DNA of 64,000 nt from Circinella umbellata (GCA_025093555.1 JAIWNF010000045.1:186001-250000); one strand, 5' to 3'; numbered from the stretch's first letter, positions 46,701-60,075 are shown. Made by a program: numbers and translations. The notes: a model not told the origin generated them from the sequence alone.

Positions 46701-48694
46701 GGCGGGTGGGGGGGAGCAAGTATCTTGGCCTCGTGACTTTACACATGCATTACAATTTCCAGAAGAGACTCCTAGTGACACAGAACAAAAATTGTTCAAC
46801 GATACCCCTAACCGAGCCAATATATACTAGGCGGCTGTTTCTTTTTGGGGGAGGAGTTAAAAGTAGTGTTATCTCACACACACACATATATACACACACA
46901 CATATATACACACACACATATATACACACATACATGTACACTCACATATACATATACATGTGCACACAAATACAAATATACATTTGGATGTTAATATTTC
47001 AATAGATGCTTAAAAAAGTCAGTTATCTTAAGCTTATGTGTATTTTATGCTGAGCAAAACTAGTCCACATAAAAAAGTTTAAAGCTTATAAGTTATGAGT
47101 TACAGGTGATCAAGGCTTAACTATGTAAATAATGCTCACCACATCGTCACAAACAAGCTGATAATAATGAGAATTTTTATATCGTATAGCGGTCTGGGGG
47201 CTGATAATCCTTCATTTAAAGTCTGTGATGTCTGATTTATATTACAACTGACCCAAAGCTTCATTACAATCATTACAAATTATAAAATTATAAAATTATA
47301 TAAAAAGTGCAATGGAAAATGATCCGTGCGTATTTCTTTGTCTTTGCTGTAATGTTATATAGCCTTTCTTTTTACAGGGCTTTATTCCACGAAAGCTACA
47401 TTGCACAAAAGTTAGTATTTCCAGTTTCGAAAAACACATTATCAAAAATTTCCCTCCTCTCCTCCTTCTTTTTTGTCCTTCTCCCCTCTAGGTTATATTA
47501 CTATTCTTCAAATTAATGATGATAATTTATTGAATACATTGACAACACTGCACGGAGAGAGAAAGTGATTTATTGTGTTAGCACATTTATTAAGGAGAGT
47601 TGTGTGCGCGTAAGGATGGTGAAGTTCTCGTTAACAATTTTAATTTGCAAATATCGAAAAATCCATATATATGCAGCAATCGCATGTTGTTTGGAACTGC
47701 TGATCGCTTCCCCCTTTTAGATAGAACTATTGAAGCCAAATTCGTCAACCACATAGTATACTAACAAATCTTGATTTGCGTCTCCCCCCCCCCCACTTTC
47801 CCTCTCTATCAAACATGCATTTGCGAATGCTGTACAATAAGGAAGTTTGAGAGGGGTGCTGGCTTGCGCAACGTTACATAAATGATCACAAATTCTTTGT
47901 TTACGAACAAAATGTGCTGAATGCATTAATACACGATGGTAATACCAATTACATAACAGTGGCATGGGCCCCGGTGAACAGGTAACCCGGAAATCTTATT
48001 AATAGGGTAACACTTTTTATATACATACAAAAGAAGTTAGATGTGAGGATATTGTATCCGTGCTAAAAAAGGTAGAACAATATGCAAAAAAAAAAAACAA
48101 TTTTTTTTCGCTCCCTTAGCACATTATGCTATTAGTTAGAGATGCGTATTTTTATTTTACTTTCTCTTGTACATGCGTCCGTGTCTCGTAAATTTCACCT
48201 ATTACTTTTGGAAAAGCATATGGAAAAATAGACCTCCTTATAAACCTTTTCTGATTTCCTTCCAGGTACAGAAATAAAAATTCATCAGTAGCATGCCTAC
48301 AATAGTTTTTTTTTCCTCTTATTACTAGCAGTCGAAAGAAAAATAAAGATGAGCGGATAGGTATATCTGCAACTAAAATTATGACAGGGCTTGTTATGAA
48401 GTAGTTTTTATTGTTGTTGTATAACGTATCAAACAACTTCTTCACCTTTCATTTAAACACAAATGTTTTATAATGTTGAAAAGGGATTGGTCCTTAGAAA
48501 GTTTTTTTTTTGCTATTACATACATATGTATTAAGCTATTCTTGTCGGGTTTTTGCCCCTGACCCGTAAAACATTCACTACTTAAAGCATGCAAGTTGAA
48601 ACTATCTGTGCTTAATCCTTTCTTCTTTACTTTCCTTTTATTTCATTTTATTTATTTATTATAAGCCTTTAGGCTCTCAGCAGTAATAGACCCT
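43721..48694. other. 5-kb gene-poor spacer
   Basis: No recognisable gene. It contains a compound (AC)n/(AT)n microsatellite at about 46876-46932 and G runs near 46698-46712. The two ends carry the upstream regions of the MFS and zinc-finger genes. Confidence 0.6.
46876..46932 (+). repeat. Compound (AC)n/ATAT microsatellite
   Basis: Four ~17-bp units of the form ACACACACATATATAC occur in series, giving a higher-order period on top of the dinucleotide repeat. Confidence 0.85.
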
Positions 48695-49839
48695 ATGACC
48701 AAGAAACGTATTCTTCATTGCGAGTTTTGCTTCAAAACATTTACACGTCCAAGTGCCTTGCGACCGCATAGATATACCCACACTGGTGAAAAGCCATTTG
48801 CTTGTCATGTGTAAGTTCTATATTTTATATACTGATGCACTTAATAAGGGCTATGTATAAGAAGGAAGCTTTTTTCTTAAAAAATAAAATATTTTTTTTA
48901 TCACAATGCTTACATGTTCTGAAATTATTTTATTACAGTCCAGGTTGTGGCAGGCGGTTTACTGTTATAAGTAATCTTCGTAGACACTACAAAGTTCATG
49001 AGAGACGACAGTTTCAACCAGTCTTTGCTACCTATGGTGAACTTTCTGCTTTCCTTTTTGCGTATCTATCTCAACAACAGCAACAACAACAACAACAACA
49101 ACAGCAGCATCCACAGCACCAAGTAGGTACTTATTCTTCTGGCATGCCAACCGAACATACTACAGCTGCTGTTCATCTATCCCAATCTTCTCATTCTTCT
49201 CATCCAACAGCGGCTGGTACTTGCGTCCCTTCTAGTAATGGTTATCCATTTTCTTCTATCAACAACGTACCAACATCAGCATGCTTCTCACCAGTATCAT
49301 CTACAACAAGTTCTGCACCAAGTCTTGTAAATACACCTATACCCCCAAATCTTCCACGCCGTGAAAGTTTACCTTATCATCATCAACATCAAGTAGCATG
49401 TACTTCTTCCTGTACAGCACCATTGCTTCCGGGATCACCACCACCAGGATTACTGGAAGATCACCGCCAGCCACTACAACAAGTTGTTGGTGTTCCACTT
49501 ACCGCTATAAGTAGTGTCAGTAGCATTGGCAGTACTTCTACAGCTAGTAACTCCCCCCCACTTCCTATTATACCCCCCGCACTATCTAATCATAATTCAA
49601 CAAATATGGATTCAACTTCGTCGTCATCGATCCCATTCCAACGACAACAACAATATGCTTTATCTCACCATAATAATAACAAAGTCGCTAATACTATTTC
49701 TGAAAAACCTATGCTGGATAATGAAGAACTCATGTCATGGATATTATCCCAACAACAACAACAAAAACAGCAAGATACTCCCCTTTATTATGATGATCCA
49801 AATACCACCATGTATCCAAATTTTTATTATTCGCAGTAG
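48695..49839 (+). CDS. C2H2 zinc-finger transcription factor, two fingers, Ser/Gln/His-rich tail
   Basis: Two exons, 48695-48810 and 48939-49839, give 338 residues. Finger 1 uses C9, C12, H25, H29 and is joined by a TGEKPF linker to finger 2 with C37, C42, H55, H59; the intron falls between the two halves of finger 2 (CH|VPGCGRRF). The rest is low complexity: a polyQ run (about 49073-49108), Ser/Thr/Pro/His-rich segments and a Gln-rich C-terminus ending YPNFYYSQ. Paired C2H2 fingers of this type bind short GC-rich sites and act as fungal regulators. A splice acceptor-like CTCTCAG lies just upstream (48680) and the frame is open there, so an upstream coding exon cannot be excluded. Confidence 0.8.
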
Positions 49840-50051
49840 TAGATAATAACCTTCTTCTTTAATATCGTAGTTATGTTGTATGACAAAGAAAGAAAATAAT
49901 AATAATGATAATTTTATGACTTCTCCTATTATGCTCTATTATTATGGTTTTTTGTGTTTAGTTTTTAAGTTGTTTGCTTTAATTTTTAATAAACTAAAAT
50001 TTGAGAAGACAAAGAATTGGAGGAGGTGATTTGTTGCTAGAGCCGTCCATC
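49840..50051. other. Convergent 3' region
   Basis: Short spacer between the stop of the zinc-finger gene and the end of the MFS pseudogene; it contains AT-rich, polyadenylation-like AATAAA near 49988. Nothing else is seen. Confidence 0.5.
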
Positions 50052-50714
50052 ATGCGCATGGAAAATTTATACCTCTTTTCTCTCTTTTTTTTTTTTGGTC
50101 ATCCAAGAAATAACATATGGTACAAAGTAATTTAAATGTCACAGCGGTGGATGTCAGTTTTCTACGCATTCCAATTAGATCGAACATTGCATAATTTCTA
50201 TGGTCAAGTTCAGGATTAGGAATAAACAACCAAGCGGCGAAGATAAATATTAGACATTGCTAAGGCTAATAGAGGCATTATCTTGACGCTAAACCATCAA
50301 TAAGCACACCAGTAAAATAAGGAAAAATAGCAGACCCACCACTACCAAACTATGAAATGTTGTTCGTCGATCGATTATAAAAGTGTACTATTAGTCAGTA
50401 AAACGTGGTAGTTCATACAAAAATCCTTTTGAGAAGAAAAATAAAACTTACAGCACAAAGAAAGCCAACACAAGTGGCGTAGAGATAGCATGGAACACAC
50501 TGGCTTGCAAGTGACAACATTGTTGGAAATAAAGGCCCCAGTGCAATTCGAGATAGTAAAAGAGCTACAGCACTTACAGCTACTATGGGAATGGCCCAGA
50601 ACATAGCACGAATACAAATCAAAACGGGTACGTATATATATGTAAACCATTCGTTTTTCACCAAACTTTAGCTTTATATAACCCAGACATAGGCGGCCAA
50701 CGCACAAACCAGCC

Positions 50715-52408
50715 CTTTCATGTTGTATATGTTATTATTATTATTATCATATGACAGAATCATTATTACTATAATATAGGTTATTATTATCTACTATTAA
50801 AAGACGAATGGTCCTTACGAATTTAACGTTTTTGGTAATTCATAAAACCCCGACAAAAAAAGTAACATTTGCTATAATTAAAAATTTGCTGTTTACTGAT
50901 TATCTTGACAGCTAATTACTGTTGTTAGTAAAGCCACTCGGTCCGAAATTGTTGTAAATTGTATTAGTGTTATTGTTTTTTGGAACAGTGTACTAGGTAT
51001 GTAATGTGGGGGTAACTGCTGATACATTACGTAGGTACTCTTGGTGATCCATGTAATCAACATTTTTCTTTCATATCTCCAGTTCTTTTTCTAACTACAT
51101 ATTCTTCGATTTTAAAAGACATTATTGTTTAATATATCAAATATATCACAGACTGATTTACACATTTTGTCACAAAATTCTATTTTAGCATGTATTATGC
51201 GTAACTGCAAAGTGAGACAGGAAGATGTCATCTTCTATTAAAAATGAAATCGTGTCAAGAGCTACGTACAAGACAAAAAAGGCATTGCTATTTTTTAACA
51301 ACTTAAATATATACTATTACTAACGAGTTCTCAACGGGTAGTCTTCAGTCAAATGCACTTTAACTAAACAAAAAATAGTGAATTAATGGAAATAGAATTT
51401 TTCTGAACAAAGTGATCAATTCGAGCCATCTTATTAATTACTATTACTACTATTCAATGAATTAACTATAAACAGTTACATACAACAAACGTTTCAGTGC
51501 TGATGGGACTCCACTACTCATCGACGCGTTACACTCTATAACTATCACTTGAATAAAAGAAATGTTCGTCGTAGGATTGAATTTGAAAACATAAACCGAT
51601 GACTTCACCTAAATTATTGCTGCTGCCTTTGTTCGACCAATATTTTAAATGACTATACATAAGACACAGGATCAAATCTTTCAGCACGTCGGCATTTGCC
51701 TGCAATAAGGTGTACTTGCACATGGCCACTTCTATGTTGCTCCGTCCAGAGTAAAAAATCCAAATAATATATACATTGATACCAATCTGTTATTATTTAC
51801 TACCACAGCACCATCTACCGACAACATTGTATATTATGAGATACTATTAACACCACCAACAACAACATGAGCTGAACAAACTGCTACTACAACTACTTAG
51901 ACTTTTTGCTCACTGATTGAATGTCATATATTTTTTGTTTCTTCTTCCGTATATATTCTCTTTTTCACAACTGTTTTTTGTTTTTCTCTCCCCAATACGT
52001 AATAATATATATTATACAATAAAAGAATTGACAGTTTAACATTATTTGGCGTATAAATAGTAGATCAGGTTATTATAGTTAAATTTAGTGGTAAACTACA
52101 ATAAGTAAAATAATAAAAAAAAGGGAAAAAAAAGGTATTTCCTCTTCCAAAGTAGATTATTTCTTTTCCACAACCTCAATATAAAGCATTTGTTTCCATG
52201 ACTTCATATAAAGCATTTTGTTTCTACAGCCTCAGATACAGCAGTATTTTTTGTTCTACAACCTCTGATACAGCATTTTTTTCCACAGCGAATGCGCAGC
52301 GAAACCGTATGCCGTTAAATGACCCGGAGCGAAGCGAAGGGGCTCATTTAGCCGAGCGAAGCGAGGCAGGAAGAGGTTGATTATTAGTAATTTGTATTAT
52401 CTCTTACC
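50715..52408 (-). other. Oversized intron of the MFS pseudogene containing foreign sequence
   Basis: Introns elsewhere in the window are mostly 50-130 bp; this one is 1694 bp. It contains a repeat-bearing block at 52140-52375 and, on the minus strand at 51529-51790, an open stretch encoding MCKYTLLQANADVLKDLIL and YWSNKGSSNN, which looks protein-like but is not a family I can name. At least one insertion into the intron is the simplest explanation. Confidence 0.65.
52140..52375. mobile_element. Possible non-autonomous element with CCTCTTCC/GGAAGAGG ends
   Basis: CCTCTTCC at 52141-52148 and GGAAGAGG near 52369-52377 form an inverted pair. Between them are four diverged ~28-33-bp tandem units (TTTCYACARCCTC-ATA-AGCATTT; 52165-52281) and a GC-rich palindromic part with GAGCGAAGCGA repeats (52328-52366). 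It carries no gene. Boundaries and class are uncertain. Confidence 0.45.
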
Positions 52409-53909
52409 AATATCCGGACAATAAATGTGTCATCGCTAATTGATTATCGCTACGTTCTGTAATTAAAAACGTGTATGCCCAATCTCCAATAGTTACTTCA
52501 ATTCCAACATAGACCAAAAGATAAAAGCACCCAATATACGTATGTTACACGATCACGAATGACTTGGGCTAAAGAATGTTTTCTTTACCTTGAGAATTAT
52601 TATTTTCTTCAATATAAGAAGAAACAGCTGTTGTGCCACTAGCAGAATAATGGTTGGATCGAATGGAGTTGGAGAAGAGCAACGACGAGGTGGATAGCAT
52701 AGTTTTTCTAATGATTGTTGATTATTATCTTCAAAAACATTTTCTTCACTGATATTTTCATTTTTTTTTTCACTTCTTCTTAGCTCGACTGTAGTAGCCT
52801 CAAGATCAGGCTTGGTAAAGATCTGTATACGCCGAGCAACACTCTGGTTTTGTTCTTCTGAGATTTTAACATACCGGAACGAGAATATGCAAGTGATCAG
52901 ACTCACCACTGCAAGGCTCGCAAGCACAAGGTAAGTGTAATTCCATGGTCGATGTTGAAGAAGCGCTGATGCAATAAACGGCCCAAGCAGTGCTCCTAAA
53001 CCAAAAAAAGCTACGATAAAAATTATGTATTGCTTAGTTTTCTTTTATCATCTCAGAATCCACAACAACAATTTTTTTACGCATTCGAATACGAAGTGCT
53101 CAAATACTTTTTTTTTGTAAGAATGGTTCACATATATATACTTATTACCATGTAAAAATTTTAGCATCATGGTCGCTTTCGGGAGTTCACCAACAAACAT
53201 ATTCGCACCAGACTGCGTTAGCGCGACTCCAAACCCAATGAAAACATAAAACAAGCAAAGGGCAGGAAAGGCAACGCTATAAACACCATGACGAATCCTA
53301 TCACCAGGGCTAGTGCTCCGATCGTCACTGTTTTTGCTTGGGTCAATTCCTTAATTATCATTCCATTCAATAGTGCCGCTATATTATAACGATAGTGATA
53401 TAGTGTAAATAAATAACGCTAATCAATTTTTTTTTGTTTGCTGGTTTAAAACGATTTTGATTGATGATGATGACTACCAAATCAATAAGAATTACCAATT
53501 GCAAAACCTGATGCATAACATAAAAGCACTGTTGATATAACGGTTTGATCTACAGAATGATGATCTTTTATATGTGGTAAGATGATGCCCTAAAAAGATA
53601 GCCATAACAAAAGCTTAATGATGAGCGGTAGTCTGTTCAATTATTGAAAATAACGATTCTTTAGCATATCTTACAAGATTTCCTATAAAAAATTCAACAA
53701 CTTAATACGTTTCAAAAATTATTTTGTTTATTCTTCTGGGAATGACACGAACCTTCATTTACTCCGGTCATAAACTGGATAAAAAACGATTGCAATAACG
53801 GTGACAAAAATGGTTGTAACCAGGCACAACGACTTTGTTTTTCAATGGTACTACTATTATCTTCGTTTTCAGTATGATTTGCTGGTCCTTCTTCTAGTGA
53901 TGTTTCCAT

Positions 53910-54675
53910 GTAGAAATAAAATACGTAGAGCGAAAAAAGAGGAGAAAAAATGCTTATTAAAACGGTGTGAAGAAGGGATAAATGAATATACAGCTCTTTT
54001 TTTTTAAAAAAAAACAGCACTTCAAGCTACATTTAGATGGATATTGCTTCTAATGAATACGAAAAGTCACACCACTAATATCATACTGGTTTTACTAGAG
54101 AATCGGACACCGCATGAAAAAAAAAAGATATGGCAGCAAATAAAAAAGAGCAGTTAAATGCAATAGCAATAATATGATAAATTGTTTAGATTCACTTGCC
54201 ATGGACATGTTTAGTTTTGATCAAAGTCCGATTTTCTAGCTGTTATCTAATTGAATATAAGACTTTTCTTCTGTTTGTAAACATACAACTGTTTCCTAGT
54301 AGTATGGGAGAGAAGATATTGTGTTTTAAGCGAGAGGTCGCCAAATAAGACGAAAAGATAAAGAAAAGTGATAAAAGACAAGGGATCGACAATGCAGATC
54401 CGACTGGTGATTGATTGGCGTCGATCAAGAATGATGTATTAGTATTTTTTAATGTTACCGCAAAAAAAAAAGAGTATATATATATAAAGGAATAAAGATT
54501 AAAAATAGGCCAAAGGGACGTCGTCAGGTGATAAATATTACAGCGTAAATTACTTTGTATAATAGATGGTGATAAAACATAAAAGAAACAGGAGGAGAGA
54601 GGGGGTCAATATAGACAGAAAGCATAAAAAGAAAATGAAAAGGTCTAGCTATATAAAGGCTATTCAAAATAGTTA
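53910..54675. other. Spacer between MFS pseudogene and glyoxalase II gene
   Basis: This is the former promoter side of the MFS gene and the 3' flank of the glyoxalase II gene. No other gene is seen. Confidence 0.5.
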
Positions 54676-55867
54676 TCATCGAAATGCATTCTTAAGTTCG
54701 CGAAGCGTAGCCAAAGCTTCAACAGGATCATTTTTTCCTGTAATCATTTGTATGGATTGTTCGTTTACTCGTAAGAATGGGTTATACAATTTCTCCTGCG
54801 CAATTGTTGATGGAACTGTACTCTGTTTATCTTGACACCATGACCATTTCGCCAACAACGCCTCATTATGTGGCTCTAATGACAGTGCAAACTTTAAATA
54901 TATAATTTCTGCTTTTAGTTCATGTCATTATTTGTATTTAATATGCATGTCTATTGTCATTATTTCTCTGATACTTATTTTTTTTTTCTTTTACCTTTAA
55001 ATTTGTCTTTGTATACTCGTGACCACAATAAACCCATGTATCATCAGGTAATTTTGAAATGACATGGAATAAAATTCGGTACATATCACGTGCATCGCCT
55101 TCATAGAATTTACCAACGCCTGCTACAAACAGTGTACTATTATCATAGGTACATATAAAACTATATGGTTATAATCAAAGTCGCATTATTTAATGGGATC
55201 AGATATTTTTTATATCTTACTCTCCGGTAAACACCGCTTTTTCATTCGTGCTAGGATCTGTAACATAATAACAGACATGACCTTTTGTATGGCATGGAGT
55301 ATGTAATGGTGTCACTATTATTGAGCCAAGTTTAAATTCTTCGTTATCTTTGCAAACAAAATTGATTTCGGGTACACGAGCATCGGCCCCATAAACTGCA
55401 AGACCTGGCTTCTTTGCTAGTATTCAAAGAACGTTTTTCCGTTAGTATTTACATTATATGTATTATTTTTTTGTGTTACTCGGATCCGTTATTAAACTAA
55501 AATGGTAATATAACAAAAAACCGTTTTGCCGGTTATATTTACCTACTAATTCGATATTTCCTCCACAATGGTTCCAATGATGATGAGTTACAAAGACACT
55601 ATTGACAGAAATAATTTAGCTTTTTATCCCTGGAAAAAAAATAATAATATAAAGAACAGCACAGGAAAAGGGAAATGGGGAGGTAAATACATGTGTCAGC
55701 TGCTTTTTTATGCTCTCTTACCTCGTTAATTTAGCACCTGTTTGGCTTACGACGTTGAGAATTTTGATGGGATCGACACAGTCAATAACAGCAGCCTCTT
55801 TTGTTTTATCGTCAATCAAAATATAAGAGTAGTTGTTCTCCAATACATGAATAGGTATTATTTTCAT
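54676..55867 (-). CDS. GLO2: Glyoxalase II (hydroxyacylglutathione hydrolase) with Asn58 at a metal-ligand position
   Basis: Five exons (55867-55722, 55598-55543, 55416-55221, 55136-54995, 54891-54676) give 251 residues, the usual length. The enzyme hydrolyses S-lactoylglutathione to D-lactate and glutathione, finishing methylglyoxal detoxification. It is a metallo-beta-lactamase fold: residues 53-59 read THHHWNH where the family has THHHWDH, so the Asp that binds the second metal is Asn (codon AAC at 55571-55573). Other ligands look normal: H in [11 protein letters not shown] in TGDTLF (split by an intron), H in YCGHEYT. The C-terminal [16 protein letters not shown] and NPFLRV blocks are also conserved. 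Either a G-to-A mutation reduced the enzyme or the base call is wrong; the rest of the gene shows no decay. Confidence 0.9.
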
Positions 55868-58800
55868 CTGTGCAGTTTGCGTGGAACGAATAGAAAAGAA
55901 AGAAAGAGAAGGAGAGATAAAAAAAAAAAAAGGAGACGCACAAGACTAAAAAAATACTTAAAAGGATTTTTTTTCCTTCCAACGAAAGTTCTTTTCATAA
56001 AAGGTCCGCAAAAAGAAATATAAGTAATTGGAAAGGGGAAAAAAGCTAAAGCTAGTGCTTGAACGATCGGGAAATGGATCGGCTTGTAGGATCATGAACC
56101 ATTTTATATTATTTGTTGTTGCCATTCATGATTTATGATTCCTTTTTTTTTTTCGGTTGTCTACCAAAAGATCTTAACTTACTTTAAATGCCAATTGCTC
56201 ATTATAACATCCATTTTACAATTTTTTAAGGAAACTATTGTTTTAAATAAATGTAAGCTGTTACAAATGTATGCACATATAAGTATAATTATGTTGTGAA
56301 TTGAAGCGCGGTAATAACTGTAGTACTTATAGAAAACATTATAGCCTTTTTTTACTCAGTGATTCATTCAAAAGTTTCAGTCCTTTTCCCAGCTTCCTTT
56401 TCATCAGCGCACAGAAGATTCTGCACGCTTCAGAATCAATCCACCAATAACTTTGATGGAATATCAAGTTAAAAGTGGTGATTGGAATAGTGCAAGAAAC
56501 TGACCAGCAGCAATCTGAAAAAAAAAATATAGTATGAAGTCATTCTATTAACGATAATATGGTTAAGAATATTGATCTATATTCATACACTATTCACTCA
56601 TATGCACCTTGATTCTCAACCCATATTTTTTTTTACTGTAAGAAGCTACATTTCTTGAGCCACCTTATAATGTTGAGTGTACAAAGTTACACAGACATTC
56701 ATTTGGATTTGCGCCACACAACAAAACTGAATTGACGCCACCAGTGACATGACAACAGGCTCATATTTTTAATGTGAAGTTACCTGCTATCAGGTTACTA
56801 TGTAACTGATAATCCATAGTTTAGAAATTAACTATTTATCCAAAATTTCATGGCATGACGATTTGCTTCAAAGACTCATTATAATTATGATGGAGATAAA
56901 CTATACATATATATTCTTTGTATTGAACTCTTAGCACTGAAGTGTCTGTGATATTAGTTACTAAAATCAATTTTGAGAAATAATTTTAGAGAGCTTTAGG
57001 GTAAAAAGAAGCTAAAACTAAAATAAATCGAATCACAGGTTCTACTAATGGGATCATATTATTATACATTCGAACATAAGCAGTACTATCGTGCGGAACA
57101 ATATGCAAGAAAATGTATCTGCCTGATAATCCAAAAGCACTAATCTTTTTGAAAGAAAAAAACAAGAAAAATATTGTTATTATTTTTCATTTTGTAAAGA
57201 AGGATTACGCATTCAATTGTTCATCAGTTAATATAGCAGTTTATGAAAGCCATACTGCTGTTTTGGCCAAAAAATAAAATAAAAAAAATATTCCATACAT
57301 ACCATATAAGAGAGACAGAGAAGAAAAAGAAAAACATCAAGAAATGTACCTGAAGTGTCCGAGATACTCCGAAGAGTTTGATATACTGAACCTGAAATCT
57401 TCATGCTTTTAAAAGCAATCTTTCAATGGACGAGGAAGATGAATGTAAAACTTGGTTCAGCATCGAGCATTTGTATATGTAAAAAAAAAGAATGATAAGA
57501 AACTATTGAGTAATAATACAATACAAACAAGTACGTGTATCTGGTGAGTACCCAAACACAAATGTAATCATACGTACAATGTACTTTCATGAAATTGAGT
57601 TGCTACTTTACCTTTAAAAATAAAAGTGGGATATAATCAAATCGATCGAGGGTATCATTTTGGTTTATATATACATACGCAAGCGTACACATACATCGTC
57701 TCTTCAAAGTTATTTTTTTTTCTTGAGTTTGAAATATTGGGATCCTTACGTTACGTAAATCAAAAGAACTTATATATGACAACAACAAAAAACCATCTAG
57801 TACATCACTAGTCGCAAAACTGACTGTAATGATAAAAGGATACTTGTAATTTTTCAGTGCTGCAAACGAGTTACTTTTTTGAAGTAATAGTTGTATTTTA
57901 CCGAACATTACCTATTATAAAAGGTTCTTTGCTGTACTCCTTGCCATAGTTTGCAGTAATGATTTGTTTGTAAGATTATATATCACGCTTATTTTTATAT
58001 AATAATTTAGCAGTACGTACATGTATGTTTTTTTAAAATGGGATTATGGATTTATGAACTATCATACTATATAGTTTCAATAAATCAAGGGCTCTGTATT
58101 CAATGTTGACATTGAAAATTTCGGCTTTATCAGCTGAGCAAATATATTAACTCTGTGAAATGACTATTTATTATAAGAATCATGTCGTTCAACTCGGAGC
58201 AAAATTAGCAGATGAAAAAAACAACATTTGACAAGTTACTGAAACAACAAAAAGATTGTTAATTTTTTACTAGTTGAAAAAAGAAAAAGCTTTCAGCTAG
58301 AATGATTGAGAATAACAAACAACAGTTGATTAAAAATTGGTTTTTATTTTCTTTATGACACAAATCGAACTGTGTATGTAAGAATAACACAGCAAAATTT
58401 TAGATAGTACCTTTGAACCACAGACAGCAAACTACAGCAACGATTCTTTTTTCAATAAAATTTAGACAGTTATGCAGACATTATTTAGTGCTGCCCAACT
58501 ACCACCGCAAAAAAAAGTACTTCATTTGCAGATACGAGGGATAGTGTGATTCTAAGGCTATAAAAAATGTATGATGATTTTAGAGCAGCCCCAGTGTTGC
58601 TTATAGATTACGTTGAGAATGACGGTGAATTAGAATATAACATTGAAGAAAGCATGGAGGACGTGGTGCAAAAGGAATCGTTATAATATCTACAATTATT
58701 GTAAGATAGTTACTATGAAGAAGATATTAAAGATGATGTCAACACAATGGGCTGTTCAGCCTATGGCTTTCCAGTGACATTCATCCCCTGTAGATAAAAA

Positions 58801-60075
58801 CGAAGTATCATATTAAGTATAATTATAAAACTTGTAGAAAAAAATAGTCTCACATAAATCTTTTTTTATGACCAAAAGGATGATAGCAGTTGGAAAGATA
58901 AGCTTATTTGCAAACCAAGAAACTTAATGGCGATTCACGATGAATATTATTAGTGTGTACAAAAAATATGCAATCTATCCTGAGATTAACTGTGTATGGT
59001 CTGCCAATGAAAAATGTATCTCACTTATGGGTCCAAAGGAGTTAAATATAACAAGGCCAAGCTGGAGCAATTAACACTTACATATGATGACATCCAATGC
59101 AGAGCAAGTGTTAAGTATAATTCGCAAGAGCTGTGATAAGCAAGTAATTGGAAGAGTTCCTAACTGAGAATTATAAATCTTTCCAGGGTCAAATACCTGT
59201 ATGATATCATCTCGATTAGTTTTTCAAATTCTTAAAAAGTGAACACTACGGTCACCACTCACTTATACGTAACAATATTCGATATTACAACATATTTTTT
59301 GGTTTCAAGACAGGATAAGCGAGGAAATATTATCAGACTTCTATAAAATAAAATAATGCTGTATGTGATATTATATAATAAACGACCTTTTGAGTATTTT
59401 AATTGGGTTACGTTAAATTAAACTATTTAAATAACTCTAAAATTCGAGAAATGGTCCAATGGTGGGTTATGATTATCTGGAACATACTGTAAAAAAAATC
59501 AAGTCATTGAATGAATGAATAATGGTGCTACTACGTACTGAGCTTATAATTATATAAATGATCCAAATTGATTAGTAATTCTCATTATATTATTTATCAA
59601 AAGATCACATAATTGTACAGGGTGGTAGAGTAAGAGCAAAGAATTATAACACAGTTCAGCTTGGTCTAAAAGAAATAATCAATATGATACAACAAAACTA
59701 TTTTTTTTTGTTTGTTCTACAACATATGTAAAAGAATGTGTTTGTGCTTTAAGTATATACACATAAGCAGGCGAAAACAGATCTAAATAAATATACCACT
59801 TTGGTGCTATGATCGGGGCTTTACAAGAACACTCCTTTTAAAGCCCTACAAGAAGCGTGGGAGTGCAGTTTGACAGCCAACGCCACGTGTAATACACATC
59901 ACACCTTGTACGGTATTTTTCCAACACTATCTATTACATACATTTAACTTCTGTACAATCAAAGACATTCAATTTTTATTTTTTAATTTTTCAGTGAGTA
60001 TGGTACAAAGCGCAAATAATAGAGGGGGAGGGAAAGCAAAATGCCATTGTCTTTATCATATACAGCTAAAAGCAC
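55868..60075. other. 4.2-kb gene-poor spacer with a possible decayed ORF
   Basis: No recognisable gene. At 58567-58686 a short frame encodes MYDDFRAAPVLLIDYVEN with an acidic tail, and protein-like fragments (SWKDKLICKPRNLMAIHDEYY near 58880-58950) follow in other frames to about 59200, interrupted by stops. They may be a dead mobile-element gene. The last 300 bp are the 3' flank of the peroxiredoxin gene. Confidence 0.5.

Larger units (their letters stand above)
50052..53909 (-). pseudogene. MFS transporter gene, decaying, with a 1.7-kb intron
   Basis: From ATG 53909 (METSLEEGP) minus-strand exons give consecutive MFS helices: LQSFFIQFMTGVNEG (53.8 kb), ILPHIKDHH and CYASGFAIG (53.5-53.6 kb), AALLNGMII to VGELPKATMMLKFLHG (53.15-53.39 kb), GALLGPFIASALLQ to a long acidic central loop (52.6-53.0 kb), GIEVTIGDWAYTFLI (52.41-52.5 kb), GLCVGRLCLGYIKLKFGEKR (50.65-50.71 kb), AVALLLSRIALGPLFP and GSAIFPYFTGVLIDG (50.29-50.60 kb). 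The layout resembles fucose/Bsc6-type transporters. Frame changes occur in the TATATA stretch near 50640, after GLASR near 50285 and near 50255, so the C-terminal third is broken. Donor 52408 and acceptor 50715 restore W-A-G-L and bracket a 1694-bp intron. Confidence 0.75.

Noticed and set aside
46750..47005. Open frames across the AC/AT microsatellite encoding Thr-His-Ile or Val-Tyr-Cys repeats
   Set aside because: Microsatellite translation, no start context, no neighbouring exon.
55221..55225. Apparent TGE instead of TGD in glyoxalase II
   Set aside because: The codon is split by an intron: GA|T restores the catalytic Asp.
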